Assembly (NCBI RefSeq): GCF_000226095.1
Contig: NC_016476.1
Span: forward strand, 496,001 to 560,000
Direction: 5' to 3'
Origin: Thermothelomyces thermophilus ATCC 42464
Taxonomy: Eukaryota; Ascomycota; Sordariomycetes; Sordariales; Chaetomiaceae
Length of the DNA stretch: 64,000 bases
Under the pieces are notes generated by a model, which saw nothing but the letters and a program-made list of their open reading frames with translations, had not been told where the DNA came from and searched no databases. Made by a program: the position numbers and the translations under genes. Shown piece by piece: positions 21,491-32,259 of the stretch; position 1 is the first letter of the stretch; each line of letters opens with the position of its first letter.

Positions 21491-22433
21491 GGTGCTTGTT
21501 TCTGAGCGTGTTCGTCTACTAGCGTTCGTGACCTATATGTCGGTTGATTTGTTGGAGAACAGAGCCAGAGTGCCAGAGAACGGTAGACTAATTACCCTAA
21601 AGTACAGCACCATTTAGGTGTTCGGGGACTCGTGTGGTTCTTTTTATATCAGATGGAATTCCACCCACATTGTTCTATCCAAGGTGTTCTTGAAAAACGG
21701 CGCCGTCATGCCTCTTGGATCAAGAGACTGTTCAAGAGGAGGCGTCTTGGCAGTCTTCAAAGCCATTATTCTTCCTCTCAGAGTAGCGTAACACGGAGTG
21801 CCAAAGAAATTTACCCGTGGTCCAAATGCTAAACAAAGAGACTTCACTGCCTTGGTTCAGACACGAGTTTTCTTAGGAATGTGTCGAGGCGGTTTGTCAA
21901 AAGGCTGTTGACTCCCAGCAGGGGGCGCGGGGCTCTCTTTGTTTACAATGCAACATTGGATGTCATAAATACGACAAATGGCTTCATTCCTTGGGATAAG
22001 GTCCGAAACCGAGGAGGGTCAGAGGCGGCCAGAAAAACTGAGATGTCGCCCAAGGAAGAGCTCGTCAAGGACCGGTAGTGATCCGGCCGGTTGTTCACAG
22101 TGATGCACGCCGGTAAGGGGCTGTCTGTAATTATCTCGGCATCCAACCCGCTTCCCCCCAACACCCCCTCCCCCCTCCCCCTTCCCCCCAGAAATATGGA
22201 CCGAATGCCGGCGCAGCTGCGGCAAGGCATGCAGGGGGCGAATCATTGGGGGGGGGGGGGGGGGGGTTGGTGGCTTGATCTGACGCGGATCACACGCCGC
22301 GATTCCAGCTACAGCAGACAGGGGCGGGAGATCGAGGCTGAGCCGACAACGTCAACGAGGTCTCGGCAGGGCGACCCGATTAGGAGGAGTTTAAGAGAAC
22401 AGCAATCAAATGCCTTGTGTAACATCAATTATC
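21491..22433. other. Intergenic region with G/C homopolymer tracts
   Basis: Upstream of the SKP1-like gene and downstream of the terpene synthase. Contains a C-rich block (about 22,151-22,192) and a G19 run. No gene seen. Confidence 0.6.
22248..22266. repeat. G19 homopolymer
   Basis: Nineteen consecutive G about 55-95 bp after a C-rich block made of repeated C5-C6 runs. The two tracts can pair as a hairpin, or the G run can form a quadruplex. Homopolymer length may also be affected by sequencing error. Confidence 0.9.
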
Positions 22434-23463
22434 TCAAGGTTTTCCAAACAGCTCGCACAAGCGGTAGCGCGGGGATGAGGTATGAAAGTGTGTGATGCCT
22501 TTCGCGTATGCATCAAAGTTGGCAAGATACTCGGGCTCGTCGGCAAGGGTGGCGAGCACGCGGTCCCGAATGCGAATACCCTCGTCGGCCAGAGTGCGCA
22601 GCGCCGCCAACACGTCAACCTTGTCCTTCTGTGCCCGCATCTGAACGTAGTTCGCCTTCTCCCCAGCCAACAGCTCCTTGTAGAAGGAGATGACGTCGTT
22701 GACAATGTTGGTGAAGGTGATCACGTCGGCTATCACCTGGACATAGTTCGCTAGCCCGCCCGTAGGCAGCTTCAGGTCTGAAGCCCGTGCTAGCGCCAAC
22801 AACGAGTACATGGGCGAGAGCCCCGTCTTGAAGCGTAACCAGTCCGGGAAGTTGGGTGCCTGTGGGTGCACAGAGGCGCACTCTGTCAGCTGCTCAATGC
22901 CGATGCCATTGATGAAGTCATAGCAGGCCACGACGATCATGTTGGCAACGAGCGGGTCGAAGACGCTCCACAGGCGCGGCGTCAGCTCGCGGGCGTACCA
23001 GTCAAGTACCGGGTCGCCGCACGGCTGTCCTGTGGCCACGTTGAGCTGCAGGCGCCGGAGCACGTCGGGCTTGTGCCCCAGCAAGTCCTCGGCGTGGAAG
23101 AAGAAAAGGGTGAGCTGCGCCACTATAACCTGGTACTCGAGCGGGTGCGACCACGTAAAGTCGGCCGCCACATAGCACCCCAGGGTGAGCTGGCCCTTTG
23201 AGTCAATAAAGTCCAAGTGGGCCCTGAGACTCGATGCTTGGAGCTCCGACACGACAGCGGCACGGAGCTTGTCGATAGATGTTAGAGTAAGGGCCTCTGC
23301 GTCTATCGCACGGCCTCCGGTAACCCCGTGGACAAAGTGCGAGAGTGTTTCCCTGAGGGCGGCGACCGAAGCCTATGCCCTTGTCAGCGCGTTGCCAATT
23401 CACTCAACATCAGTCACTTTGTGGGAATAAGTGGCTAAGGAGGAAGCATACCTCGGTAAGCAT
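22434..23463 (-). CDS. Trichodiene-synthase-family (TRI5-like) terpene synthase
   Basis: A 12-nt first exon (23452-23463, MLTE) and a 79-nt intron (GTATGC donor, GCTGAC branch, CATAG acceptor) lead into exon 22434-23372, giving 316 residues. The NSE metal-binding motif is intact (NDVISFYKE, residues 229-237). The C-terminal FHTSSPRYRLCELFGK matches the conserved RY motif end of trichodiene synthases. The Asp-rich motif is unusual: FFFHAEDLLGH around residue 100, where trichodiene synthase has DDSKD. Only the first Asp (with a preceding Glu) is kept. The family cyclises farnesyl diphosphate to a sesquiterpene with Mg2+. The length is shorter than trichodiene synthase (about 375), mainly at the N-terminus. 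An EcKL kinase gene starts 1.6 kb upstream in divergent orientation. Confidence 0.85.
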
Positions 23464-24178
23464 TTTCGCTTTGATGGCCGGTATGGATAATTCGGTATAT
23501 CAGACTCGGTCAAAGGATGGAACGACGTTGAGGAAGCAACGGTAGGACAACAAAGTAGCAGCTGGCACAGTAGTAGCACCTGGAGTTCAAGTAGACAGGG
23601 CGGTTTCCCGGGTTTAGAAGGCAGAAGTGCCTCTATATTGGCTGGGGATGATGACGAGGGAGGCTGGTGCAAAATACAGATCACTCGAAGACGAGAACGA
23701 GCAACCAAGCGCGGAGTTTAAGGATTCGAAGGTTCAAAATGAATCCTTTAACCCCTTGGCAAAGCCACCTTCGCCAAGAGGACTTGGATATTTGAAGATC
23801 TTCAACCATACTGTATAAAGTTCGACTCACTTCACTATTCAGCGGCCTAGTTCGATTGCCCGCTGTTTCCAGCCAAGCCTGCAGCCAAACCTGGCTGCTC
23901 AGGGGTGTTTACGCTGCGCGTTTTCAAGGGGTCGGTGGTGGGGTTGGCAGGGAAGAAAGAAGCATTGCCATTGAAAGGCGTCATTGAAGCGAAGCTTCAT
24001 TGACGAGCTCTGAAATGTACAGATTACAGCACCGTGTACTTCCGTACATGAAAGAAGCGAGGAAGGAATTATTTACTGGGCGTTTTTTTTTCGAAAGCTA
24101 TCTAAGGATTGTGCCACAGGCTGACCGGCTCGTGCGCACCGTGTATGCACGTGGTTTCTACGTGGCCAGGCCAGTGTC

Positions 24179-24249
24179 GATACTGGCATGCAGTAGTATT
24201 CATTGTCATTAAATATAGGTGTTGGAAGGTTGGCTTGCATGCCAGTATC
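24179..24249. repeat. 14-bp perfect inverted repeat with 43-bp spacer
   Basis: GATACTGGCATGCA (24179-24192) and its exact reverse complement TGCATGCCAGTATC (24236-24249). It could be a regulatory dyad or the termini of a very short element. No target duplication was confirmed. Confidence 0.75.
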
Positions 24250-24428
24250 CAATGGTCACAGAATGCATCCTCTTTTTGGAGTGTGTTGGGTGCTGGGAGC
24301 GACAGAGTATGTGAGGGTTGGTGTAGCGTTGTTGCTCAGGGGCATGCACACCCTTGGACGAACATCATCACCGGTTCTGGCGGACGGTGGAGAGGTCATA
24401 TCCGCCACGACAATCCTGTCAAAAAAAC

Positions 24429-24452
24429 CATCATGACAATTCTGTCATGATG
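24429..24452. repeat. 10-bp inverted repeat with 4-nt loop
   Basis: CATCATGACA and TGTCATGATG are exact reverse complements separated by ATTC. It is preceded by an A7 run. A dimeric-regulator site or hairpin is possible. Confidence 0.75.
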
Positions 24453-25087
24453 TGACATCCGCTGGTGTTGGCTCTGCCGGCATAAACGTCGCAGGCAAGG
24501 AGGAGTCCCGGAGGCGCAGCCCCCTGGCCACTGGGCAAAGACACCATGAAAAATGCGGGATCTGCACGTATGTACGTGTACATCGACAACTCGTGTTTTA
24601 TAGGTGGAGTGGTGGCAAAGGATTCTGTGCACTACATAGGGCCTTCGAAAACGATTCAATACCCGATTGGATAAGACCCTGCAGGTATTTAAGGGATAGA
24701 GGACATGGAGGATTCGAAGCCTCGATGAATGACAATCTCACAGCGAGAAGAAGAGCAATCCCATGTACTGTACGGAAATATCCCTTGATGATTCGAAACA
24801 ACTGTAGGTACAGTACGTTAACGTACCCTTGCCAAACTACGCTAAAACGGGATGGAACGGGGAGGTAACCAACGTCAAGGTTTAAGTTACCACCTGGGCA
24901 CTTCAGAAGCGGTGTGGGAAAGCGGGGTAAAGCTCATAGTACCAAGATAGGTAGGTGCTGTGTGCAATAGAGATGGGACTTGTTTACTTAAGGTGGAATG
25001 GGCGGCTATCTCAAATTGTCCCGGCTTGTGCTCCAAATTTCCTTTCATCCACTTCTCAAACAGCGTTGAACGAGACGAGAGATAACT

Positions 25088-26240
25088 ATGTCGGGATCAG
25101 ACAGTGAGCAGCTTCCAGCCCTCCCTTCGGATCTGACCTCCGAGTGGCTGGGTAGCAAGCTCGGGCACAAGATCAAGAGGGCCGAGAACACACGAACCAT
25201 TTGGGGCACCGCTAGCAAGCTGTTCTTTGCCATCACGTACGAGGACGCAAGTACCGACGAGCGGCCGACCCATATCTGTGTCAAGGGTGTCTTCGACCCT
25301 AGGATGATGCAGGCGCAACCGTGGACAGTCAGCCTAGCGCAGCGCGAAGCCGACTTCTACTCCAAACTGGCCCCTAACATCAAGAACATGATCTTCCCGA
25401 AGGCCTGGTGGAGCGGTACAAGCGACAAGCAGGGTATAGCAATTATGAACGATCTTACTAAGGAGGGCTGCTCCTTTCCTGCAGAGGTTGCCTCGTACCC
25501 AGCTGAGCAGGTCATGAATGGCGTTGAGCAGCTGGCTGGCCTGCATGCCCAGTACTGGGGTCAGAGTCAGGAAGACCATCCCTGTAAGCAAATCGCCCCC
25601 CTCCCCTTTCCCCTCCGCCAAGCAGGCGGTCTGTCAGCAAAGCTAACCAGGTGCAACTACCCCAGGGATCTGGAATAACTACGACCCCGCTATGAAATTC
25701 ATGTGTGCATCGTGGGACGAAGTGGTGCGGACTCCGGGCCGACCCCAGCTACCGGAGTACCTGATGGATGGCAAGCGATGCAACGAGGCGCTGGACCGCT
25801 ACTACGCCGAGCGCAACCCGCGATTCCGCACGCTGCTGCACGGCGACACACACATCGGCAACGTCTACTTCACGGCCGACGGCCGCATTGGCTTCCTGGA
25901 CTGGTCTGCGTTCCACTTCGGCTCGTGCTTCCACGACGTTGTGTACCACATGACGGCTATGCTGAGCGTCGAGGACCGCCGCGCGCACGAAATGGAGATC
26001 CTCGACCACTACCTCGAGACGCTGCACCGGCTCGGGGGTCCCAAGTTTGATCGTCATAACGACCCCGAAGTCATGATCGAGTACCGACGCTCCTTTATGA
26101 CCAACGTTATCTGGCTCATCTGCCCCGACGGTCTGCAGTCCAAGGAGCGTGTTGCTGTCTTGTGCGAGCGCACCGTTGCCGCTTACGACGATCATAAGGT
26201 CATTGATTGCATTCTTGGCCAGCCAAAGCCGCACGCTTAA
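25088..26240 (+). CDS. EcKL/CHK-type small-molecule kinase (aminoglycoside phosphotransferase fold)
   Basis: Exons 25088-25583 and 25666-26240 with an 82-nt intron (GTAAGC, GCTAAC, CCCAG) give 356 residues; the junction makes HPWIWNNYDP. The kinase-like N-lobe includes the Lys-bearing strand ICVKGVF. The C-lobe carries the Brenner catalytic loop HGDTHIGN (residues 224-231) and the metal-binding motif FLDW (D244), both intact. This architecture matches the ecdysteroid-kinase-like/DUF1679 and APH group, which phosphorylate hydroxyl groups of small molecules; the fungal substrates are mostly unknown. Location next to a terpene synthase makes a terpenoid alcohol a conceivable substrate, but this is positional inference only. 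The start is the only upstream ATG before the conserved region. Confidence 0.85.
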
Positions 26241-27005
26241 GACACGAGGACGAGGTGTATCTGTTCAATGTGGATTCCTTGAACACATGACAGGCTCGGA
26301 GGTAACGTCTTCCACACCCGTTTTGGTCATCCTAGCAATTTGGCCACCGGTCCGCCACAGGTCGCAATGAGCTGTGAAACAGCCGATAACGGACGGTTTC
26401 AGACCGGAGGCCAACTTGCTAGGGTTGACTAAAATGAACATGGGGAGACATTATGTTGCGCTATAGGGCAGCGCTTACGCGGTAAATTCAGGGTCAATCT
26501 CAAGGTGTATTTGGAAGGTTAACACTGTCGGAAATAACTCCCACTGGCTCTAAGTTAAATCAACCTGATTGACTGCGCGCCATGACTGGCTGCCAATTTG
26601 CTGCTGATCGTCTGCTTCTATACGTAGCGATTCCGTCTTTTCAAGTGCCTTGTGCAACGACGTGGCAATTCACTGTTGGTTTTTCTAATAGGACCAGGTA
26701 TATACGTGCTCTAACGTGACTGTGTAGTTATATATCCTATAGCAGAATTTACCACAATACTGTTGAAAGATGTGGCCCTCAAAACACGGCCTTGGAACTG
26801 CGGGAGCTGTGGGAGTGGTTTGGCAGGCTTGGAAGGTCAGGGCAGTCAATTCAGGGGTATCAGTGGCTTGGCATGGCAGGTACGGATTACTTCAGGGTCT
26901 GGGCTATGCCCAGACCACTGTTAATGGCCTAACTGCCCTGCAGCTCTCGGAAACTGCATCCGATACGACCTGTTGTGTCCCCCCACTCCTAACCCCTGCC
27001 TCAAC

Positions 27006-27051
27006 GGCCGGGGAACTGCCCCGGGCCGGGGAACTGCCCCGAGCCGGGGCC
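27006..27051. repeat. 18-bp GC-rich tandem repeat, about 2.5 copies
   Basis: Unit GGCCGGGGAACTGCCCCG at 27006-27023 and 27024-27041, then a partial third copy. Each unit is itself partly palindromic (GGGG...CCCC). Confidence 0.9.
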
Positions 27052-27516
27052 TCACAGTCCCACATCAGGCGTGTGTCTGGTGGAGTAGCGGTGTCCAGGC
27101 AACGTGACACTCCCGAAGATGGGCCGATTCGGATATGGGTTGCTGAACGGGGGCGGGACAGTCTCGTAGTGCATATTCATGGCAACATATCTGCCTACTC
27201 AGTAGTTATACCTGAGGTCTCGATTGCCATCCTGATTGGGTAAATGGGCAAGAACGACGGTGCTAGCCCTCGATCACTGCGTCGTGCCTGACTTTTGACC
27301 GTTTGGAGCTGTTATCGCGCAGCCGAAATGCCCAGGCACGCAGGCACGGCACCGCTGCTCCCCCTTAACCGTGTGGCAATCTGCACGGCAAAACTTCAAG
27401 GGTCTGAGTGACCAACGCCTCCAGCCGCTCAGCATTTAATCAGGTACTTACCTGATAATTAGTTTTAAGCTTGGTTTCCTTATCCTTGACCCTGGTCCTG
27501 CGAAGGGATTAAGGAA

Positions 27517-27562
27517 CGGTCTGCACATTCATAACGTGGCGGTCTGCACATTCATAACGTGG
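27517..27562. repeat. Exact 23-bp tandem duplication
   Basis: Two identical adjacent copies of a 23-bp unit beginning CGGTCTGCACATTC and ending ATAACGTGG, 150 bp upstream of the membrane-protein start. It could double a regulatory site or be a repair scar. Confidence 0.9.
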
Positions 27563-27711
27563 TTTATTTGACCACCTAACCAATGTTAGATGGTCCCAGG
27601 GGGCAACGGGCCGCTTGATGGAATTTCACATAGACACATACAGAATGTCTTTTTTCCCGCTCACGACAGTTTCCTCCTCCTCGTACCCCGAGGATCAAGT
27701 CAAAGTGCATC

Positions 27712-29055
27712 ATGGCCAAAGATTTGACGACGACCACGTTTGAGCCCATCCAGCCCGAGGGCCTGGCGCTCTCGATGTTGGTGACAACCGTCGTCTTCAC
27801 CATCTTGTCCAGCATCATGGTCTGCCTACGATTCTACGTCCGCATCACACTACGATCCTTCTCCGTCGAGGACTGGCTGATGCTTGCTGGATGGGTAAGT
27901 GCTTGCTGCCCTGTTCTGTTCCGATGAACCAAGAATGCTGGATTGCGGACGCAGGACTGATCGTGAACTCTCCCTAGATCGTAAACCTCGGACATAACGC
28001 CGCGGTTATTGTTCTTTCGTTCTGCGGTATCGGGTCCCACGACGACGTCATCACGGTCGGCATGATGTACAAGATGGGACTGTGGACGATAATCTGGCAG
28101 TTCTTGTACGTCTTGGACGGCGCACTTATCAAGTCGAGCATCATCTGGACGCTCCTTCGGCTGGCCAAGGGCTTGAACAAAACGTATACATACATACTCT
28201 GGGCACTGTTCGCCTTGGGCTGGGTTGTCTGGCAGATTTCATGGCCCGTAGCCATCTTCCAATGCAAACCCGTGGCTGCGGCCTGGGGCGAGCCGGGAGA
28301 CTGCACTTCAGGCCAGAGGGTCATTCTGAACGTGTCGTACTTCGTCTCGGCGGCGAATATTTTCACCGACGTCAGCACCTCTCTGGTGCCTATCTTCCTG
28401 CTCCGCCACACCCGTATGCCCACGAAACTGAAGCTCTTGACCATGGGCGTTTTGTCGCTGGGTATTTTTGCGTCCGTGGCCACCGTGATCCGGATCGCCT
28501 ACACATGGGCTTACACGGCGACTGTTGACAAATATTGTACGTGGTTAAGTCCTAACACTTTCATTTCTTTTCTCAAGATGGGAAGGGAGCTGATGGCGAA
28601 GCGCTGCAGACACAATCGCAAAGATCGTCATGTTGACAGTGCTCGAGTGCGACTTGGGCATTATAGCTGGGTCGATGCCTATGATCCGCCGTCTCTTCCG
28701 CGCCCTCGCAACCTCACATGGCTCCAATGAGGTAACGCCCGGCCATTCCGGCGATGTGAACCTGGTGACTATCGGCGGCACCGGCGGGCGCGCGCGGCGC
28801 ACGACCCGCATCAAGCTGGCAAACACCGCCAACGACACAATCATCGGCGAGCATCAGGATAAAGAAAGCAATGACGATAGCGACTCGACTCGCCGCATCA
28901 TTCAAGTCACCCGCGAGGTCAAGCAGGACACTAGTGTCTCGCATCGCGGCGGGCCTGACAACCAGTTCCAGGTCGCCGTCTCCGGCAGCGGCGGGCCAGG
29001 CCAGAATTTCCATCTCCCCATCTCAACCCGCAACACAGGCCCGAGCTATGAATGA
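27712..29055 (+). CDS. PTH11/rhodopsin-like seven-transmembrane protein, with probable frameshift or shifted splice site
   Basis: Exons 27712-27894 and 27978-28536 (83-nt intron, GTAAGT to CCCTAG) encode the usual fungal rhodopsin-domain membrane protein: about six hydrophobic helices, an early LRFYVRITLRSFSVEDWLML motif typical of the family, and QCKPVAAAW...GDC loops. After DKY the gene must splice to reach the last exon, AKIVMLTVLECDLGIIAGSMPMIRRLF, and a hydrophilic Ser/Thr-rich tail ending at 29055. An acceptor at 28609 keeps frame (395 residues, intron 28537-28609). However, a better acceptor at 28577 leads into the sensible sequence GKGADGEALQT, which then loses frame by 2 nt at an ACAC. 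Such proteins are candidate receptors; Magnaporthe Pth11 senses surface cues. The ligand here is unknown. Confidence 0.75.
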
Positions 29056-29829
29056 TGACTTGGCGCTGTTGAAACCAGGAGTTACCAGGATGGCGCCAGG
29101 GATCGCCAGGGCTGGCGCACCTCGATAGATCTGGCCTAGGAGTGTGGTGTTTTGGGCAAATCGAGCATTTTTCTTCGCACCCACAGGATCTTCCATAACC
29201 CAATCGAACCGTGGTATATACTTTTTCTTCGCGCCGAAGCACTCGGGAGCGGATCGACATTACATACTCTATCACAGAATAATACTCAGAAGGCTACGTA
29301 ACGCTTTGTCTTGGTCTTGGTACTGCAAAACGATTACCGATTGTAGATAAACGGTCTGGTCGAGGTGGGTAGTGCTGAGTCCCCTCTAATGTTACCACAT
29401 TAGGAAGGACGCTCTATTTATGCCTGGCACGAATGAGCAGACATAATATTCCACGGCATGGCTACCCAGATTAAGGCAACATGCTTACAAAGATTCCGGC
29501 ATGGGATTCGTTTCCGAGCCCACCAGCAAGCTGTTTCGGAATGCTAGCAAACGCCAGGAGCAATTGTCCTCCCGAGGGTTGGCTCAAATTGCATTAGTAT
29601 ACTTCAACGAGATTGGCTGTGAAAGATGCCGGTAACTATTCTTGAACATCTCGATCGAGTTGGGAATATGTAGCGGTGCAGGACCTCTCCAAGAGCGCCC
29701 CTGTGGTAAGTCCGTGCACCCACCAATGGATCAGGCCACCAATAGATTAAATTTTTACCACACCCTGATTTGCCACCCATATGTTTTAAACCACCACAGT
29801 TCTACCAAAATAAGCTCAAATTAAGCCTT
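29056..29829. other. Transition from gene space to RIP-mutated repeats
   Basis: Base composition is still mixed to about 29,760 and then falls abruptly to AT-rich, TpA-rich sequence. No gene or element end is identified here. Confidence 0.6.
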
Positions 29830-31797
29830 ATTATTCTCCTTTAAATCTTCTATCACTATAGTCTCTAAAGATATCATCTAACTTATAATATAGGCCGTCT
29901 AGGCTAGCCAGATATACAAGGTCTCCTTTTCTACCCTTTATAATTAGATTGTCTTTACTACCTAACTAAAGGGCTAGTATAAGGCCTAGGTAATATAGAG
30001 GCTTAGCTATAATTAAGAAAAATACTTAGCTAATTAGATCTTAGCATAGGAAGCTCTAAGGCTCCTAATAAAATATTAATAAATCTAGGTCTTTATTAAC
30101 TATATCCTTTATACCTTTAGATTTAATTAGACTATTAGGAAGTATTAGCTTTAGAAGTTTATTAAGAGATACCTGGTCTTAAAGATTAAAAAAGATAAAT
30201 ATAAAAACAGGGTATCTAAGGCCCTCTTAAAGGCTATTTATCACTATAAGAAAGCTAGATAAAGGGTAACCCTCTAGGGGGCCTAGAATAACCAAACGCT
30301 ACTCTAGAAGCTAGAATAGTAGGCCCGGCTTAAGAGTTTTACCCCTATTGACCCCCTAAAGCTCCTAGCCCTCTAGGATCCCTAGGGGGGCCCTGACTTT
30401 ATAACCTTCGAGGCTAAGGCTTATACCCTTATAAGCCGGTTCTTTCTAAACCTGGCTACTGGCCTTAAGGATATCTAGGACCCTAGCTTGACTAAAGAGT
30501 GGCCTAGCTACTTTATTATTAAATAGAGGGTTACCCCAAAAGATATTAACTATACCCTATAGAGAGCTATCCCTTAGAAGGCTTTAGGGGCTGACCTATT
30601 ACCTATAGGCCTATTAAAGGCCTATAGGGAACTGTTACCCTAGATACTTATAGTTTTAACTACTAGGTACCTATAGCTAGGGTAGTTCTTATTATAGTTT
30701 AAGGAAGCTAACATTATAGTCCTATAGAAGCCTAGTAAACTCTTTATAGCTTATAGGACCCTTAGAGGCTATAGGCTTATTACCTCATTATTATTAGAGC
30801 TAAGGTTATAGAGGTAATAGTAGTAATAAGGGTTACTAAGGCTATAGAGGCTAATAGGCTTTTATTAGATAAATAGATAGGAAATAGGGCTAATAGGTCT
30901 ATAGAGCTAGTAATATAACTAGTAATAGTATAAGTATAAGAGGCATAGAGGTAAAAGGTAATTACCTCCCTCTTATAGCTTAATATATCTAGGGCCTTTA
31001 ATATTATTAACTATACTAGGGTATTAGCTACCCTTTAGGATCTAGGCTACCTAAGGTAGCTAGTCCTCTAGGTTAGGGTATAGCTAACTAACTAGTTAGC
31101 TTCTCTCTAGTTTAATAGCAAAGTAATAAAGCCTATCCTAGTTCTAATAGGAGTCTCTTAAGGGTCCTCCCTTTCCCTAGCCCTTTTTATATTCTATGTT
31201 AGCACTTTATATAGGGTACTAAAGGAAGAGTACCTATACCTAGGTCTAATAGGCTTTACAGATAATATAAACCTACTAGCCTTTAGTAAGACCCCTAAAG
31301 TAAATACTTAATAACTAGAGAGAGTATAAGATACTTACTTATAGTAGGTAAGGACCTATAGGATAGCCTTTATAACAGAGAAGAGCAGGTTAAACCACTT
31401 TAATAAGAGCTATAAATAGTAGTATAGGCTAGTTAACCTTACCTTACCCTAAGGGAGGGGTAAGCCCTATATAGCCTACTAGTTTAGCTAGATTCCTCAG
31501 AGTCTAGTTAGATTAGAGGCTATATTAGTTAGCCTATAAAGGTATTATAGAATATAAGCTTAAGACTTAAAAGTTTACCCTTACTAAGATCGCTATAAAG
31601 ACCTAAGGCTTAGCGCTTACTTAGGCTAAAGAGATATATACTAAGTATATATAGACTACTATAGACTATAAGGCCTCTAGTTTCTATACCCCTATCTCCC
31701 TAAGGGGTAACCCCTAAGGCCTAGCCTAGGGCCTAGCCAAGGCTTAGAGCTATAGCCTATGGATAGTTATAAGGGCTTACTAAGCTATACTAATTTA
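29830..31797 (+). pseudogene. Tad-like LINE, 5' part with reverse transcriptase, RIP-inactivated
   Basis: The plus strand reads as a non-LTR reverse transcriptase full of TAG/TAA at Trp and Gln codons. Recognisable pieces are GADLLPIGLLKAYRELLP (the PDG-region equivalent), FKEANIIVL-KPSK, the stretch TSLLQL-like before SGAFN-type motifs, and PQGSPLSPALF-like residues (31,150-31,185). The catalytic FADD region reads GFTDNINLLAFSK (about 31,250-31,290), where Asp is mutated to Asn. It has no endonuclease domain upstream, so it is probably 5'-truncated, as LINEs often are. The remainder continues at 59,412 beyond the inserted E3 element. Confidence 0.7.
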
Positions 31798-32259
31798 TAT
31801 TAGACTAGGGCTAGTAGCTCTTAATATAACCAGAGGGACACAGGCTACAGTTTTGTTTTTCCGGTTCCGTAGAACTTTATTATATATAATAGGTATAAAT
31901 AAGGGTTGCCTATCCAAGGGCACCAATAGGAGGCAAGCAGAGAGACAGGGACAATAGATAGTTTTTAACACTTGTTTGCTTTAATAGATTTAAAGGACAA
32001 GATATAGTTCTTCTTTCTTTTGTAAGTTAGGACATCTTTTTCTACATAAGTAGACTTTTTTACGTCTGTCTAGAGGGACATCACTACCGCCACCTTCGCC
32101 TCTATTACTGTTGTCGTCCAGATAGTCGGACTTACCTACTATGACTACGAATACTTAGATGCCCTAGACATTTTAAGCTAACGCTCTTCCCTATCCAACT
32201 AGATAGAGGTTTAGTTCTAGAGGTACTAAGTAGTACCCTAGAAGGTTAGTACTAGCTTA
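31798..32259 (+). repeat. E3 5' LTR
   Basis: 462 bp. Matches 58951-59411 along its whole length with differences almost entirely C/T and G/A, as expected from RIP. Contains a TTATATATAAT box-like element near 31,880. Confidence 0.8.

Larger units (their letters stand above)
23464..25087. promoter_or_regulatory. Divergent promoter region of the terpene synthase and kinase genes
   Basis: 1.6 kb between two outward-facing starts. It contains two perfect inverted repeats (24,179-24,249 and 24,429-24,452), listed separately. Short ORFs are not coding-like. No transcription-factor site is identified with confidence. Confidence 0.5.
26241..27711. other. Intergenic region with two short tandem duplications
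   Basis: An ORF at 26,770-27,243 has no family resemblance and spans an 18-bp tandem repeat, so it is not called. Two tandem duplications are listed separately. AT-rich stretches at 26,690-26,760 may be the kinase 3' end or degraded repeat DNA. Confidence 0.55.

Noticed and set aside
26770-27243. 157-residue plus-strand ORF
   Set aside because: Trp/Gly-rich with an 18-bp tandem repeat giving AGELPRAGELPRAG. No homology signal or splice context.
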